DNA of 64,000 nt from Rhizobiales bacterium GAS188 (GTDB lineage Bacteria; Pseudomonadota; Alphaproteobacteria; Rhizobiales; Beijerinckiaceae), in NCBI GenBank assembly GCA_900104855.1, contig FNSS01000001.1, positions 2,170,001-2,234,000 of the forward strand, read 5' to 3'. This document shows positions 63,956-64,000 of the stretch, in pieces (within the stretch, counting starts at the first letter, position 1; each line of letters opens with the position of its first letter). Made by a program: the position numbers and the translations under genes. The notes under the pieces are model-generated. The model ran no database searches. It saw only the letters and a program-made list of their open reading frames with translations, and was not told the origin of the DNA.

Positions 63956-64000
63956 ACCTCATAGGCTACCTACCCCATCAATTTACCCCGAAATGGGGGG

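Noticed and set aside
63973-63998. Hairpin CCCCAT...ATGGGG behind addA
   Set aside because: Weak stem with a long loop at the very edge of the window; the following sequence is not available.

Overview
The window is GC-rich chromosomal DNA from an alphaproteobacterium, most likely Hyphomicrobiales (Rhizobiales). Pointers are an RpoH2-type heat-shock sigma factor behind an EcfG-like promoter, the alphaproteobacterial addB-addA pair, GcvA-type LysR regulators and an XRE-cupin regulator. The genus cannot be fixed from the sequence alone. About 50 genes are real. The many long opposite-strand ORFs are GC-driven shadows.

Layout. 0.1-7 kb: a stand-alone LpxD-type acyltransferase, a secreted DUF1444-like protein, a VOC/FkbM pair, an isoprenylcysteine-methyltransferase-like membrane protein and a one-helix protein with internal repeats. 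6.4-11.1 kb is eroded accessory DNA: a broken kinase gene, a small-RNA-like promoter/hairpin/terminator unit, an MFS gene broken by a deletion, a GFA/AHSA1/ArsR group with a perfect operator palindrome, then a relaxase scrap, a higBA toxin-antitoxin pair and a recombinase tail that runs into tRNA-Ser(CGA). 11.4-19.5 kb is core-like: serine hydrolase, metallopeptidase, PriA, RpoH2, altronate-dehydratase family enzyme, RlmB, tRNA-Arg(CCG). 19.6-25 kb is again scarred: an IS481-type remnant, an intact IS630 element that split a nucleotidyltransferase gene, a HEAT-repeat remnant, and a cluster of small YciI/AHSA1/SnoaL proteins with one frameshifted member. 25-34.6 kb: LysR divergent from a DHA2 exporter, TfoX-like protein, DEAD-box helicase, ankyrin and HEAT proteins, VOC protein, a hairpin-rich gap, a second LysR and small enzymes.

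34.8-51.4 kb is the most coherent block and reads as one catabolic island: two peptide-type binding proteins (the first frameshifted by a 17-bp tandem duplication), a full DppBCDF-type ABC importer, two diverged diaminopropionate ammonia-lyases, an M81 (MlrC-like) and an M20 amidohydrolase, Lrp and XRE-cupin regulators and an AMP-forming acyl-CoA synthetase. The same 12-bp palindrome GACAAAATTGTC, embedded in a longer shared sequence, lies ahead of the first binding-protein gene and of the first lyase gene. Import, deacylation, ammonia elimination and CoA activation of the freed acid would fit growth on an N-acylated 2,3-diaminopropionate or a related peptide (inference).

51.5-64 kb: a SAM-cyclase-ATPase-TPR signalling protein, a FUSC-type transporter and the addB-addA double-strand-break repair genes, coupled by an ATGA overlap.
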